DNA of 64,000 nt from Butyricimonas synergistica DSM 23225 (GTDB lineage: Bacteria > Bacteroidota > Bacteroidia > Bacteroidales > Marinifilaceae), in the NCBI RefSeq assembly GCF_000379665.1, contig NZ_KB903371.1:117261-181260 (forward strand). Direction: 5' to 3'. This document shows positions 36,415 through 46,821 of the stretch, one piece after another. The number at the start of each line of letters is the position of its first letter. Positions within the stretch are counted from its first letter, which is position 1. Below the pieces are notes generated by a model. The model had not been told where the DNA came from and made no database searches. It saw only the letters and a list, made by a program, of their open reading frames with translations. A program made the position numbers and the translations under genes.

Positions 36415-39036
36415 TTATAGTTCTGCCAATTGCTGTTCGATCGCCTTGATTTTAGCTTCGGCATCGGCTTGTTTTTTGCGTTCGTTCTCGATGACTTGTG
36501 CGGGAGCGCCGCTCATGAATTTCTCGTTACTTAGTTTTTTCATAACGGAGTTCAGAAAGCCTTGAGCGTAAGCTAGGTCTGCCTCGAGTTTGACTCTCTT
36601 TTCTTCGGTGTTGACTTCACCCACGGCGGGGATAAAGTATTCTACCGTGTTGCTGATAAAGCTCCAGGCTCCTTTTACGGTGTCGTCTACCATCTCAATA
36701 TCGCTGATGTTACCCATTTTGCTGATTACGGATTCAAAGCGTAACGGGTAACGGTCATTGTTTTTTATTCTAAACGAGATTGCATCTTTGAAGGCAACAT
36801 TGTTTTGTTTCCGAATCGTACGGATTCCAGCGATAACTTCTTTGGTGTTTTCAAATTCACTCAGGAAATTCTCGTCATAATTGCCGGGTTGAGGTTGCAC
36901 GGAAACCATGATACTTTCGCCATCTTTCCGTTCACGTAGGTTCTGCCAGATCTCTTCCGTGATAAACGGCATGAAGGGATGGAGCAATTGCAGCATTTCT
37001 TCAAAGAGATAAATCGTTTTCTCGTAAGTAGTCCGGTCGATGGGTTGCTCGAACCCAGGCTTGATGATCTCTAACAGCCAGGATGAGAACTCGTCGCGGA
37101 ATCCGGTGTACACGGTCATGAGTGCTTCCGACAAACGGTATTGGTCGAACTGGTTGTTCAACGTTTCCTTGCTCTTGTTGAGATATTGCTCAAACCATTC
37201 GAGTGCTAGTTTGGAATGTTGCGGTTGTTCGATGTCTGCCACTTGCCAGTTACTTACCAAGCGGAAAGCATTCCATATTTTGGTCGTGAAATTGCGTCCC
37301 TGTTCCGGCAGGCTTTCGTCGAATAACAAGTCGCCTCCCGCGGGAGCACACAATAGCATTCCTACACGCACGCCGTCTGCACCATACTGGTTGATGAGGT
37401 CGATCGGGTCGGGTGAATTCCCAAGGGATTTGGACATTTTGCGATGTAATTTATCGCGCACGATACCCGTCAGGTAAAGATTCTCGAAGGGTTTTTCGTG
37501 CCTGTATTCGTAACCAGCCATAATCATGCGTGCCATCCAAAAGAAAAGGATATCCGGTCCCGAAACCAAGTCGGTTGTCGGGTAATAGTAGTTAATATCC
37601 TCGTTGTCCGGTTCCAAAATACCATTGAACACGGAGATTGGCCATAACCAGGAGGAGAACCAAGTATCGAGACAATCTTCATCCTGGCGCAATTGATCTG
37701 CAGTGATGTCTTTACCGAATTTTTCTTTTACTTGCTTAACAGCTTCTTCTTTATTGTTGGCTACGACATAATCATTGCTATTCGGAAGGTAGAATACTGG
37801 AATTTGGTGTCCCCACCACAATTGACGGCTGATGCACCAGTCTTTCACGTTCTCCATCCAGTAGCGATAGGTGTTCTTGAATTTTGGCGGAGTCAGGCGG
37901 ATGGCGTCGTTCATCACGGCATCCAATGCCGGTTTTGCCAAATCTTTCATCTTCAGGAACCACTGCATGGAGAGCTTCGGTTCGATCACCACGTTGGTGC
38001 GTTCCGAGTAGCCTACTTTATTGTTGTAATCCTCGATCTTTACCAGATTGCCCGCTTGTTCCAGTGCCGGGATGATTTCTTCACGAACGACAAAACGGTC
38101 TTTGCCTACAAAAAGTTGGGCATTCTCGTTTAATGTACCATCGTCATTAAATATGTCGATAGATTCAAGATGATGTTTGAATCCGATTTCATAGTCGTTA
38201 ATATCATGTGCTGGCGTGATTTTCAACGCTCCGGTTCCGAATTCCATGTCCACGTATTCGTCCTGAATGATCGGGATAACCCGGTTTACAAGCGGAACGA
38301 TGCATTTTTTGCCTGCCAGATGGCGGAAACGTTCATCGTTAGGGTTCACGCACACGGCGCTATCCCCGAGGATGGTTTCCGGTCGGGTGGTGGCGATGGT
38401 AATATACTCGTCGTTAGAGCCTTCTATTTTGTAACGAAGGTAATACAGCTTGCTGTGTTCTTCCTTATAGATTACTTCTTCATCGGATACGGCTGTTTTG
38501 GCAGCCGGGTCCCAGTTTACCATGCGGATACCCCGGTAGATCAATCCTTTGTTGTAAAGGTCGACAAATACTCGGATCACGCTTTCTGAACGGATTTCGT
38601 CCATGGTGAAGCATGTTCTGTCCCAATCGCAGGATGCCCCGAGACGTTTCAACTGTTCAAGGATGATTCCCCCGTGTTTTTCTGTCCATGCCCAAGCATG
38701 TTTCAGAAACTCTTCCCGAGTGAGATCCCGTTTCTCGATGCCTTCGCTTTTCAGTTTGGCAACCACTTTGGCTTCCGTGGCGATAGAGGCGTGGTCGGTT
38801 CCGGGAACCCAACAAGCATTCTTTCCTTGCAAGCGAGCCCGTCTGACGAGTACATCCTGTATCGTGTTGTTCAACATATGTCCCATGTGCAGGACTCCCG
38901 TGACGTTAGGCGGGGGAATAACAATACAATACGGAGTTCTCTTTTTATCAACCACAGAATGGAAAAAACGATGTTCCATCCAGTATTGATACCATTTCTC
39001 TTCGCTCTTTTGCGGATCGTAGTTTGTTGGAATCAT
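36415..39036 (-). CDS. valS: Valyl-tRNA synthetase
   Basis: This 873-residue class I synthetase has the HIGH-type motif HMGH in [15 protein letters not shown], the KMSKS motif in [11 protein letters not shown], the editing domain ([15 protein letters not shown]) and a C-terminal coiled coil ([20 protein letters not shown]). The start at 39036 ([19 protein letters not shown]) is normal for Bacteroidetes ValS. The open frame upstream to 39309 has no family similarity and covers a terminator. Confidence 0.97.
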   Translation of the reverse strand: MIPTNYDPQKSEEKWYQYWMEHRFFHSVVDKKRTPYCIVIPPPNVTGVLHMGHMLNNTIQDVLVRRARLQGKNACWVPGTDHASIATEAKVVAKLKSEGIEKRDLTREEFLKHAWAWTEKHGGIILEQLKRLGASCDWDRTCFTMDEIRSESVIRVFVDLYNKGLIYRGIRMVNWDPAAKTAVSDEEVIYKEEHSKLYYLRYKIEGSNDEYITIATTRPETILGDSAVCVNPNDERFRHLAGKKCIVPLVNRVIPIIQDEYVDMEFGTGALKITPAHDINDYEIGFKHHLESIDIFNDDGTLNENAQLFVGKDRFVVREEIIPALEQAGNLVKIEDYNNKVGYSERTNVVIEPKLSMQWFLKMKDLAKPALDAVMNDAIRLTPPKFKNTYRYWMENVKDWCISRQLWWGHQIPVFYLPNSNDYVVANNKEEAVKQVKEKFGKDITADQLRQDEDCLDTWFSSWLWPISVFNGILEPDNEDINYYYPTTDLVSGPDILFFWMARMIMAGYEYRHEKPFENLYLTGIVRDKLHRKMSKSLGNSPDPIDLINQYGADGVRVGMLLCAPAGGDLLFDESLPEQGRNFTTKIWNAFRLVSNWQVADIEQPQHSKLALEWFEQYLNKSKETLNNQFDQYRLSEALMTVYTGFRDEFSSWLLEIIKPGFEQPIDRTTYEKTIYLFEEMLQLLHPFMPFITEEIWQNLRERKDGESIMVSVQPQPGNYDENFLSEFENTKEVIAGIRTIRKQNNVAFKDAISFRIKNNDRYPLRFESVISKMGNISDIEMVDDTVKGAWSFISNTVEYFIPAVGEVNTEEKRVKLEADLAYAQGFLNSVMKKLSNEKFMSGAPAQVIENERKKQADAEAKIKAIEQQLAEL

Positions 39037-39067
39037 TTTGAGTAAAATTAAAATTTTAGATTCTAAA

Positions 39068-39090
39068 AAGGCTGCTTGATGAGCAGCCTT
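39068..39090 (-). terminator. Terminator of the zinc-ribbon gene / M23 operon
   Basis: An 8-bp stem AAGGCTGC (39068-39075) / GCAGCCTT (39083-39090) is followed, on the minus strand, by a T run. It lies just after the zinc-ribbon stop and before valS. Confidence 0.75.
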
Positions 39091-39094
39091 GTTT

Positions 39095-39937
39095 TTATTC
39101 TTCTGATTTTCTAATCCTTCTTCCTTTTTTCTTTTGTGCATCAAGAAGGGCGTCAAGGTCTGCTTTTTGTTGCGAGCCGTCGTAGTCACAGATATATTTA
39201 TCGATGAGGATACGACCACAGTATTCACAGACGATGATTTTTTTCCGGGAACGAATATCCAGTTGTCTTTGTGGCGGAATCTTGTTGAAACATCCACCGC
39301 AAGCGTCACGATCCACGGTTACAACGGCAAGACCGTTGCGGGCGTTGGAACGGATACGGCGATAAGCTGTCAACAGACGATCATCGATCGTGGCAGCCAA
39401 TTCTTCCGACTTTACTTTCAGGGCTTCTTCGTCTTTGTGAGTTTCGTTGACAATGTCGTTCAACTCACCTTTTTTGGCTTCAAGGTCAGAAACTTTCTCT
39501 TCATAACGTTTCTTGGATTCCTCCATGAGAGTCTCTTTTTCTGTTTTAGCCTTTGTCGCTTCCCGGATTCTTTTTTCTTGTAATTCGATTTCGAGTTTTT
39601 GAAACTCGATTTCCTTGCTTAACGCATCGTATTCACGGTTGTTACGCACGTTGTCAAGTTGTTCGCTATATTTTTTTATAGACTCTTCCGCTTTCTTGAT
39701 TTCTTGCTTCCTCGTGGAGGTTGTTTTATCAAGTTCGCTTAGTTCAGCCTTCAAGTTTTCGATACGTGTTTCTAGCCCCGCGATCTCATCCTCAAGGTCT
39801 TGAACTTCCAAAGGCAATTCTCCTCGAAGAGTCTTGATTTTGTCGATCTCGGTGTCAATTCGTTGTAATTCATACAGGTTCTGCAGTTTCTCTTCAACTG
39901 TCAGTTCTTGCATTTTCTCATTGTTATTCGTCACCAT
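39095..39937 (-). CDS. Coiled-coil hairpin protein with C4 zinc ribbon
   Basis: In this 280-residue protein, residues about 10-190 form a long heptad-rich coiled coil. Residues 205-250 hold a C4-type zinc ribbon with Cys213, Cys216, Cys237 and Cys240 ([13 protein letters not shown], then VCEYCGRIL). This is the DUF164/CT398-like family, which is usually next to nif3, as here (3 bases after it). Function is poorly defined; nucleic-acid or flagellar/secretion-related roles have been proposed for relatives. An internal start at MQELTVEEK is possible. Confidence 0.9.
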   Translation of the reverse strand: MVTNNNEKMQELTVEEKLQNLYELQRIDTEIDKIKTLRGELPLEVQDLEDEIAGLETRIENLKAELSELDKTTSTRKQEIKKAEESIKKYSEQLDNVRNNREYDALSKEIEFQKLEIELQEKRIREATKAKTEKETLMEESKKRYEEKVSDLEAKKGELNDIVNETHKDEEALKVKSEELAATIDDRLLTAYRRIRSNARNGLAVVTVDRDACGGCFNKIPPQRQLDIRSRKKIIVCEYCGRILIDKYICDYDGSQQKADLDALLDAQKKKGRRIRKSEE

Positions 39938-39940
39938 ATA

Positions 39941-40726
39941 TTATAAGTACTTAATCGGATTTGTATTTATCTCTGAAAACTGAACCGCAAAGGTAGATAT
40001 TTTTTTTGTAAGTATCTCATAAAATATCTCTTTTGTGAATTGTTCGCTTTCATAATGTCCTATGTCTGCTATCATAATACGGTTTTCCGTGAGGAAAAAA
40101 TCGTGGTATTTGAAATCGCCGGAGATGTAAATATCCGCGGAATTTGCCAATGCCCGGTAGAAAAAGGAAGCTCCTGCTCCCCCACAGACGGCAACCCTGC
40201 GAATCGTCGACATATGAGGCTGCGTATAGCGTAACCGGTCACAATGGAATACCTCTTTTACTTGTTGCAGGAATGTCATGCTTTCGATCGGAGTATCGAG
40301 TTCCCCTATAATGCCGAATCCATTGCCTTCCGATGGATCGCCTTCCGGTTGTAGAATTTGCCTGTTGTTCAGGTGAAGTTTGTCTGCCATGCGTCCGCTG
40401 ACCCCGTTGGCAACGACGTCCATATTGGTGTGGGCGGCATAAATCGTGATGTCGTGTTTGATGGCAGAGATCACGCAACGTTCCACGTAAGTGGCGGGAG
40501 TGATGTGTTTCAGCCCGCTGAAAATAAGCGGATGGTGCGAGATGATTAAATTGTGCCCGTGGGCAATTGCCTCGTTCACTACTTCCTCCGTCACGTCGAT
40601 GCATAGAAGTACGGAAGTTAATTCTCGCTCGGGATCCCCGCAAAGTAGTCCGGAATTGTCAAAACTCGCTTGGAATTTTAGTGGGGCATATTCTTCTATC
40701 AGCGAAATTATTTCTTTGATGTACAT
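39941..40726 (-). CDS. Nif3-like dinuclear metal centre protein
   Basis: This 261-residue Nif3/DUF34 protein has metal-binding histidines in ISHHPLIF and AHTNMD, with late ligands in IADIGHYESEQFT. It is the short form, without the PII-like insert found in about 370-residue relatives. The family is sometimes annotated as a GTP cyclohydrolase 1 type 2 homologue, but its reaction is not settled. It sits between merR and the zinc-ribbon gene with gaps of 20 and 3 bases. Confidence 0.93.
   Translation of the reverse strand: MYIKEIISLIEEYAPLKFQASFDNSGLLCGDPERELTSVLLCIDVTEEVVNEAIAHGHNLIISHHPLIFSGLKHITPATYVERCVISAIKHDITIYAAHTNMDVVANGVSGRMADKLHLNNRQILQPEGDPSEGNGFGIIGELDTPIESMTFLQQVKEVFHCDRLRYTQPHMSTIRRVAVCGGAGASFFYRALANSADIYISGDFKYHDFFLTENRIMIADIGHYESEQFTKEIFYEILTKKISTFAVQFSEINTNPIKYL
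39988..39995 (-). promoter_or_regulatory. Internal -7 element (TACCTTTG) in the 3' end of nif3
   Basis: A minus-strand match to TAnnTTTG lies 50 bases before the zinc-ribbon gene, within nif3 codons. It could give that gene independent expression. Confidence 0.35.
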
Positions 40727-40746
40727 GGTCGGAGCTTATAAAATTA

Positions 40747-41079
40747 TTACGGTAACTGGTTCTTGATGGACAGTAATTCTTCTTTTATGTTCTTCAAGTG
40801 TTTCACGACTTCGAAGTGAAGTTCCGTTTCTTCTTTACGATTCTTCAATTGTTGCTGTGCTCCTTTCAAAGTCATCCCTTTTTCTTTCACTAGGTGATAG
40901 ATGAGGTGAAAGTTGTCGATATCCGCTTTTGTGAATTGGCGGTTCCCTTTCTTGTTTTTGTGAGGTTTGATTACATCAAATTCTTTTTCCCAAAACCGGA
41001 TGAGGGAGGTATTGACTCCAAACATTTCGGCTACTTCCCCGATAGAGTAATACAGTTTTAATGATTCTTCTTCCACCAT
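40747..41079 (-). CDS. MerR-family transcriptional regulator
   Basis: This 110-residue protein has an N-terminal MerR winged helix (YSIGEVAEMFGVNTSLIRFWEKEF) and a coiled C-terminal helix. It has no cysteine metal site, so it is the short MerR type common in Bacteroidetes rather than a metal sensor. It is cotranscribed with an upstream M23 peptidase (16-base gap) and a downstream nif3, whose expression it might affect. Confidence 0.9.
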   Translation of the reverse strand: MVEEESLKLYYSIGEVAEMFGVNTSLIRFWEKEFDVIKPHKNKKGNRQFTKADIDNFHLIYHLVKEKGMTLKGAQQQLKNRKEETELHFEVVKHLKNIKEELLSIKNQLP

Positions 41080-41095
41080 AATAATTGAAAATAAG

Positions 41096-42070
41096 TTAGT
41101 CCATGCTTTGTCCTGTGTTGTTTGCTATTTCTACCAATTTCTCGAACTCATCCGGGGTTAAGTCATTAAAGTAGAAATTAATCGGGTCTATGGGTTTGTC
41201 GTTTTTCCTAACTTCATAATGCAAGTGAGGCCCGGTGGAAAGACCTGTGTTACCGAGGTAACCGATAACGTCGCCTCGCTTGACTTTCTGTCCTTTCTTC
41301 ACGAGTATTTTTTCCATGTGGGCATACATGGTTTTATAGCTGAAACCATGATCGATGATAACATGGCGACCGTATCCTTTATCGAATTGGCTTTCTGTAA
41401 CCACTCCGTTGCCGGTGGCGTAAATTGGGGTTCCGATGGCTCCGGTGAAATCCATGCCGGCATGGAATTTCGGCGTTTTATATATGGGATGCATCCGGTA
41501 ACCGAATGAAGAACTTACTTGATGTGTCGTTTTTTCTTTTAATGATACGGGCAAGATAGCCGGGATAGAGGCTAGCATTTCGATTTTGTTCTTGGCTAGG
41601 CTTTCGATAGCATCAAAAGATTTGCTTTGAACGAAAAGAGCTTTTGACAGTTCATCAATCTTTTTAGTTGTTCCGACGATGAGGTCTGCATTGTCAAGAT
41701 GTTTTAAATGCTCGTATTGGTCGACACCTCCTGAACCGGCACGCCGGATGGAGGAAGGAATAGGTTCGGTTTCAAAGATAACCCTGTAAATATTGTCATC
41801 CCTTGCTTCCACATCTTTTAATATGTTGTCCAAATATTCGACTTTGTTGCTTAAAAGGCTGTATTGTGTAAGGACTTCTTCGTATTTGCGTTTTAGTTGT
41901 TTCTCTTTCGGGGAATCGATGAAAGCATACACGAGGTATAGCATTACGATTGCCAGCGAGAAACTAGAGAAGAATTTTTTGACCAACCGCCAGATTTTTT
42001 TCTTTAAAGTTGATTCTATTTTATCAAAAGATAATGTGTCCGAATTAAAATGATACCCTGCTTTCCGCAT
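41096..42070 (-). CDS. M23-family peptidoglycan endopeptidase, membrane anchored
   Basis: This is a 324-residue protein. A cytoplasmic N-terminus is followed by one membrane helix (about 33-50), a coiled-coil stretch (55-100) and a C-terminal lysostaphin-type peptidase domain with HAGMDFTG, VIIDHGFSYKTMYAHM and GPHLHYEVR. All metal and catalytic residues expected for the family are seen. It should cleave peptidoglycan cross-bridges or activate amidases in the periplasm. It is the first gene of an operon with merR, nif3 and the zinc-ribbon gene. Confidence 0.94.
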   Translation of the reverse strand: MRKAGYHFNSDTLSFDKIESTLKKKIWRLVKKFFSSFSLAIVMLYLVYAFIDSPKEKQLKRKYEEVLTQYSLLSNKVEYLDNILKDVEARDDNIYRVIFETEPIPSSIRRAGSGGVDQYEHLKHLDNADLIVGTTKKIDELSKALFVQSKSFDAIESLAKNKIEMLASIPAILPVSLKEKTTHQVSSSFGYRMHPIYKTPKFHAGMDFTGAIGTPIYATGNGVVTESQFDKGYGRHVIIDHGFSYKTMYAHMEKILVKKGQKVKRGDVIGYLGNTGLSTGPHLHYEVRKNDKPIDPINFYFNDLTPDEFEKLVEIANNTGQSMD

Positions 42071-42101
42071 AGTTATTCAATAAAAAATAGTATTTGCGAT
42101 G

Positions 42102-42109
42102 CAAAGTTA
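42102..42109 (-). promoter_or_regulatory. -7 element (TAACTTTG) for the M23-merR-nif3 operon
   Basis: A minus-strand match lies 31 bases before 42070, back-to-back with the alaS element. Confidence 0.5.
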
Positions 42110-42120
42110 AAGAAATAATC

Positions 42121-42128
42121 TAAATTTG
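42121..42128 (+). promoter_or_regulatory. -7 element (TAAATTTG) for alaS
   Basis: A + strand match lies about 100 bases before the alaS start at 42231. An upstream TTTG at 42093 is 24 bases away, longer than the usual spacing. If used, the alaS leader is about 95 bases. Confidence 0.45.
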
Positions 42129-42230
42129 CAACTTGGAAAAACAGGTAATCGATATGATTACATGATATTTCCGTTTGAATGTGAGAAGAAACATTCGTTG
42201 TTTTACGTGGATTTACTAAATAGAGAATGT

Positions 42231-44858
42231 ATGAAGTCGGCAGAGATCAGACAGAAATTTTTAGATTTTTTTGAGAAGAAATCACATACAATAGTACCTT
42301 CGGCACCGATGGTTATCAAGGGTGACCCAACCCTGATGTTTACAAATGCCGGAATGAATCAATTTAAAGATATTATACTAGGTAATGTTCGTCCGAAAGC
42401 GACCCGGGTGGCGGATTCGCAAAAGTGCCTGCGGGTGTCGGGAAAGCACAATGACCTGGAAGAAGTGGGGCATGATACCTATCATCACACGATGTTCGAG
42501 ATGCTGGGGAACTGGTCTTTCGGTGATTATTTTAAGAAAGAGGCGATTGCTTATGCGTGGGAATTTCTGACCGGTGAAATGAAATTGGATAAAGACCGCT
42601 TGTATGCCACTGTTTTCGAGGGAAGCCAGGATGACCATTTGGATGCCGATAATGAGGCGTTGGAATATTGGTTGCAATATTTGCCTAAAGAGCAGATTCT
42701 GTATGGGAATAAGAAAGATAATTTCTGGGAAATGGGGGATATGGGACCTTGTGGCCCTTGTTCTGAAATACATATAGATTTGCGCCCGGAAGCAGAACGT
42801 AAAATAAAGTCGGGGCGTGATCTCGTGAATAAGGATAATCCTTTGGTAATTGAGATATGGAACCTTGTCTTTATGCAGTACAACCGGAAGGCGGACGGGA
42901 GTTTGGAGAATCTGCCGAGCCATCATGTGGATACGGGTATGGGATTTGAGCGGTTGTGTATGGCGGTACAAGGAAAAACGTCTAATTATGATACAGATGT
43001 ATTTACTCCGATTATCGGGGAAATAGCCCGGTTGAGCGGAAAGGAATATGGCAAGGACAGTGCGGCAGACGTGGCAATGCGTGTGATTGCCGACCATTTA
43101 CGTACGATAGCTTTCTCCATCACTGACGGACAATTGCCGTCGAACGTGAAAGCCGGATACGTGATTCGCCGTATCCTGCGTAGGGCTGTGCGTTATGCTT
43201 ATACTTTCTTGGATCAGAAAGAAGCTTTTATGTATAAGCTGGTTCCGGTGTTGATCGAGGTCATGGGGCAACATTATCCCGAATTGATAGCACAAAAGGT
43301 GTTGATTGAACGGGTAATTCAGGAGGAAGAAAATGCTTTCTTGCGTACCCTGGATAAGGGTATCAAGTTATTGGATAAGATTATAGAAAAGACTAAGGCA
43401 GAAGATTATCTGACCGTGCCGGGTAACGTGGCTTTTGAATTGTACGATACTTATGGTTTCCCGTTGGACTTGACAGAATTAATCTTGAAAGAGAACGGAT
43501 TGGTAGTGAACCGCCGGGAATTTAAGGCGGAGATGGAAGCCCAAAAGGAGCGTTCTCGTTCTGCTGCAGCAGTGAATACGGATGACTGGGTGGAATTGAT
43601 CGCTGACGATACCCAAGAATTCGTGGGATACGATTACACGGAAACGGAAGTGCAGATCACTCGTTACCGGCGGGTGAGTGCGAAAGGAAAAACTTTCTAT
43701 CAGGTGATATTTAATATTACTCCTTTCTATGGCGAGAGCGGGGGACAGGTTGGAGACCGGGGGTGGTTGATTTCCGAAACCGAGAAAATTGATATTTTAG
43801 ACACGCAGAAAGAAAACGGGTTGACGATGCATCTCATGGATCGCTTGCCCGAGGATTTGACGCAGGTGTTCACGGCTAAGGTTGATTTGGATAAGCGAAT
43901 TGCGACAGAAAATAACCATACATCGACTCACTTATTGCATTATGCTTTAAGAAAAGTCTTGGGAACTCACGTGGAGCAAAAGGGATCGTTCGTGAGCGAT
44001 GAGTACTTGCGGTTTGACTTCTCGCATTTCCAAAAGGTGACGGATGAGGAATTGGAAAAAGTAGCCGCAATCGTGAACCAGGAGATTCGCAAGAACTATC
44101 CGCTGGAAGAAAATCGTGCAATTCCGATTGGTCAGGCAAAGAAAATGGGAGCGATGGCAATATTTGGAGAGAAGTATGGAGACCTGGTACGTGTGGTGAA
44201 ATTTGGGGAATCTGTGGAATTGTGTGGAGGTACACATGCCCATGCCACAGGGCAAATCGGCTTCTTCAAGATTATTTCGGAAAGTTCCGTGTCTGCGGGA
44301 GTACGTCGTATCGAGGCGATCACTGCAGCTAAGGCTGAGAACTATATCTTAAATACGTTTAAGATGTTGAAGGAGATGGATAGTATGTTTAAGTCCAATC
44401 GCGGGATACTGGAAAATATTAAGGCGTTGATCGACGAGAATGAAGGGTTGAAGAAAGATGTAGAGAAGTTTACCAGTGAGAGTTTGAAGATATTGAAAGA
44501 AGGTTTGAAGAACGAAAAGCGGGTGATCCGGGACATTAACCTGATCGTTCGGACGGTTGGAATGGCTCCGGCAGCCGCGAAAGATATTGCTTTCCAATTG
44601 AAAGGAGAGTTGAATAATCTGATTCTTGTGCTGGGAGGCGTATTTAACGGGAAACCACACTTGACGGTGATGATTGCTGATGCGCTAGTGAAGGATTATG
44701 GTTTGCACGCCGGGCAGATCGTGAAGGATGCCGCGGTGGAAATGCGAGGTGGAGGAGGTGGTCAGCCATTCTTCGCTACAGCAGGCGGATCAGATCCGGA
44801 TGGGGTGGCTCGGGCACTTGAAAGAGCCGAAAAATTAATTTTGGACAAAATTAATTAG
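42231..44858 (+). CDS. alaS: Alanyl-tRNA synthetase
   Basis: This 875-residue class II synthetase has the aminoacylation core with [15 protein letters not shown], an editing domain with zinc ligands in [11 protein letters not shown] and [10 protein letters not shown], and a C-terminal C-Ala domain ending [14 protein letters not shown]. The start at 42231 ([19 protein letters not shown]) matches the family. The upstream in-frame extension to 42126 overlaps the promoter element. Confidence 0.97.
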   Translation: MKSAEIRQKFLDFFEKKSHTIVPSAPMVIKGDPTLMFTNAGMNQFKDIILGNVRPKATRVADSQKCLRVSGKHNDLEEVGHDTYHHTMFEMLGNWSFGDYFKKEAIAYAWEFLTGEMKLDKDRLYATVFEGSQDDHLDADNEALEYWLQYLPKEQILYGNKKDNFWEMGDMGPCGPCSEIHIDLRPEAERKIKSGRDLVNKDNPLVIEIWNLVFMQYNRKADGSLENLPSHHVDTGMGFERLCMAVQGKTSNYDTDVFTPIIGEIARLSGKEYGKDSAADVAMRVIADHLRTIAFSITDGQLPSNVKAGYVIRRILRRAVRYAYTFLDQKEAFMYKLVPVLIEVMGQHYPELIAQKVLIERVIQEEENAFLRTLDKGIKLLDKIIEKTKAEDYLTVPGNVAFELYDTYGFPLDLTELILKENGLVVNRREFKAEMEAQKERSRSAAAVNTDDWVELIADDTQEFVGYDYTETEVQITRYRRVSAKGKTFYQVIFNITPFYGESGGQVGDRGWLISETEKIDILDTQKENGLTMHLMDRLPEDLTQVFTAKVDLDKRIATENNHTSTHLLHYALRKVLGTHVEQKGSFVSDEYLRFDFSHFQKVTDEELEKVAAIVNQEIRKNYPLEENRAIPIGQAKKMGAMAIFGEKYGDLVRVVKFGESVELCGGTHAHATGQIGFFKIISESSVSAGVRRIEAITAAKAENYILNTFKMLKEMDSMFKSNRGILENIKALIDENEGLKKDVEKFTSESLKILKEGLKNEKRVIRDINLIVRTVGMAPAAAKDIAFQLKGELNNLILVLGGVFNGKPHLTVMIADALVKDYGLHAGQIVKDAAVEMRGGGGGQPFFATAGGSDPDGVARALERAEKLILDKIN

Positions 44859-44908
44859 AGTTTGGTATAAAATTTGTGCAAGGAATTCCGTATATAGATA
44901 AAATTTTA

Positions 44909-44916
44909 TACATTTG
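44909..44916 (+). promoter_or_regulatory. -7 element (TACATTTG) for the TPR lipoprotein gene
   Basis: A match to TAnnTTTG lies 59 bases before the start at 44976. No clear -33 element is seen. Confidence 0.45.
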
Positions 44917-44975
44917 TTTTGTGAAAAAAACACGTGAACTAATTTGAGTATTACAAATAAAATTAAGAAATCATT

Positions 44976-46700
44976 ATGAAAAGAACATTAGGTCTGGTTG
45001 CTGTTGTTGCCTTGTCTGGGTTAATAACTGTTTCCTGTTCTTCCTTGAACAAGATGAAGAAACGCGCAGGAGAGATAACTTACTCCGTAACTCCGGAAAC
45101 CTTAGTGGCTAAAGGTGGAATGGTTGATTTGAAAATCGACGTAACTTTCCCAGCCAATTATTTTAACAAGAAAGTTGCTTTGGAAGCGACTCCCGTGTTA
45201 AGATTTAAAGATGGTGGTGAGAAGGCTTATGAGATGAAAGCAATCCAAGGAGAAAAAGTACAAGGAAATGCTGAAGTTATCCCTTATGAAGCTGGAAAAA
45301 CGATTACGTATGTAAGCCGTGTTCCGTTCGAGGATGCCATGAGGCTTTCTGATTTGGAGATTGATATCATCGGATCTAAAGGTGCTAAAGTGGTAGAATT
45401 TGACCCGAGAAAGATCGGTGACGGCGTGATCGCAACTGAAATGTTGGTAGTCAATGCTCCTGCAACCTCCATTGGTGCTGATAAATTTCAAAGAATCATC
45501 AAACAACAAGAAGAAGCTGCTATCTACTATTTGATTAATTCAGCTAATATCCGTTCAAAAGAAATGACTTCTGAAGAAATGAAGAAGTTAGAAGCTTATA
45601 TCAAAGAGGCTGCTTCAAAAGAAAATATGAACTTGAACGGTATTGACGTTAGATCATATGCTTCTCCTGACGGTGCTTATGACTGGAATGATAAATTAGC
45701 TAACAAACGTGAAGCCGGTTCTTCTGATTTCTTGAAAAAACAGATGAAGAAAAGTAAAGTTGAGCAATACAAAGATGAGAATTTTTTCAAGAAATTTGTG
45801 GTTGCTGAAGACTGGGACGGATTCAAGAAAGCTATGGAAGCATCAAATATCCAAGACAAAGAATTGATCCTTCGCGTATTGGAAATGCATTCAGATCCTG
45901 AAGTAAGAGAAAGAGAAATCAAGAATATTGCTTCTGTATTTGCAGTAGTTGCCGATCAAATCCTTCCGAAATTGAGAAGATCTTTGTTCGTGGTTAACGC
46001 TGAATTGATTGGTAAATCAGACGACGAATTGAAAGCTTTGGCTAAATCTAGCCCTGCTGAATTGAACGTGGATGAATTACTTTATTCTGCTACATTGTTT
46101 GATAATAACAACGATAAGTTGGCTATCTATCAATCTTGCATGAAACAATTCCCAAGTGATTGGAGAGGTTTCAATGACGCAGGTATGATTCAATTCGAGA
46201 TGGGTAACGTTGCAGAAGCTCAGGCTAACTTCAATAAAGCAAATTCTTTGTCAGCTAACAATCCTGTTGTTCAAAATAACCTGGGTGCTGTTGCTTTGAA
46301 GAATGGAGATTTGAAACAAGCTGAAGTTTATTTCGGTGCTGCTACTGGAGTAGGTCCTGAAGTGGATTACAACAAAGGTATCATCGCAATCAAGAGCGGA
46401 GATTACGCTGCAGCTGTAAATTATTTCGGAAAATGCAATTGTGTGAATGCTGCTTTGGCAAACGTACTTGCTGGAAATAATAACGAGGCTTTGAAGAAAT
46501 TGAACGCTGAAAACAAAGAATGCCCGATGTCTTATTACTTGAAAGCAGTTATTGGCGCTAGAACCAACGATGCTAATGCGGTAATGAGTAATTTGAGAAA
46601 AGCATGTTCTTTGGATGCTTCATTCAAACAATTGGCTGCTACCGATATGGAGTTTGCTAAATATTTTGAAAACAATGATTTTACTGCAATTGTAAAATAA
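44976..46700 (+). CDS. TPR-containing outer-envelope lipoprotein, probably abundant
   Basis: In this 574-residue lipoprotein, lipobox Cys21 (ITVSC) is followed by an Ig-like N-terminal domain (about 30-155). A central alpha/beta part (about 175-330) has GIDVRSYASPDGAYDWNDKLA, resembling the OmpA-like peptidoglycan-associated pattern. The last part holds TPR helices (about 375-560, DWRGFNDAGMIQFEMGNVAEAQANF). Codons are strongly biased to A/T-ending, fast-translated types, unlike the flanking genes, which suggests high expression. No function is assigned; an envelope-structural role is inference. Confidence 0.85.
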   Translation: MKRTLGLVAVVALSGLITVSCSSLNKMKKRAGEITYSVTPETLVAKGGMVDLKIDVTFPANYFNKKVALEATPVLRFKDGGEKAYEMKAIQGEKVQGNAEVIPYEAGKTITYVSRVPFEDAMRLSDLEIDIIGSKGAKVVEFDPRKIGDGVIATEMLVVNAPATSIGADKFQRIIKQQEEAAIYYLINSANIRSKEMTSEEMKKLEAYIKEAASKENMNLNGIDVRSYASPDGAYDWNDKLANKREAGSSDFLKKQMKKSKVEQYKDENFFKKFVVAEDWDGFKKAMEASNIQDKELILRVLEMHSDPEVREREIKNIASVFAVVADQILPKLRRSLFVVNAELIGKSDDELKALAKSSPAELNVDELLYSATLFDNNNDKLAIYQSCMKQFPSDWRGFNDAGMIQFEMGNVAEAQANFNKANSLSANNPVVQNNLGAVALKNGDLKQAEVYFGAATGVGPEVDYNKGIIAIKSGDYAAAVNYFGKCNCVNAALANVLAGNNNEALKKLNAENKECPMSYYLKAVIGARTNDANAVMSNLRKACSLDASFKQLAATDMEFAKYFENNDFTAIVK

Positions 46701-46723
46701 GTTATTGTTAATATATGTAAAAT

Positions 46724-46747
46724 GGCGACCCTGAGGTCGCCTTTTTT
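46724..46747 (+). terminator. Terminator after the TPR lipoprotein
   Basis: A 7-bp GC-rich stem GGCGACC / GGTCGCC with a 4-base loop is followed by TTTTTT. Confidence 0.88.
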
Positions 46748-46787
46748 ATTTACCTTTTTTTTAACACATACTTTTCTGCTGAATACA

Positions 46788-46795
46788 TATCTTTG
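46788..46795 (+). promoter_or_regulatory. -7 element (TATCTTTG) for the thioredoxin-fold lipoprotein
   Basis: A match to TAnnTTTG lies 26 bases before 46822. Confidence 0.45.
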
Positions 46796-46821
46796 TATCC
46801 TTAAAGTTAACACGATAAAGC

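Noticed and set aside
39037-39309. N-terminal extension of valS
   Set aside because: The extra residues match no synthetase, include low-complexity sequence, and would be read through the terminator at 39068-39090 and the start of the zinc-ribbon gene's 3' end.
42126-42230. N-terminal extension of alaS
   Set aside because: It overlaps the promoter element; conserved AlaS sequence begins at 42231.
42378-43097. Antisense open frame (239 codons) over alaS
   Set aside because: Shadow of alaS; composition not protein-like and no start signal.
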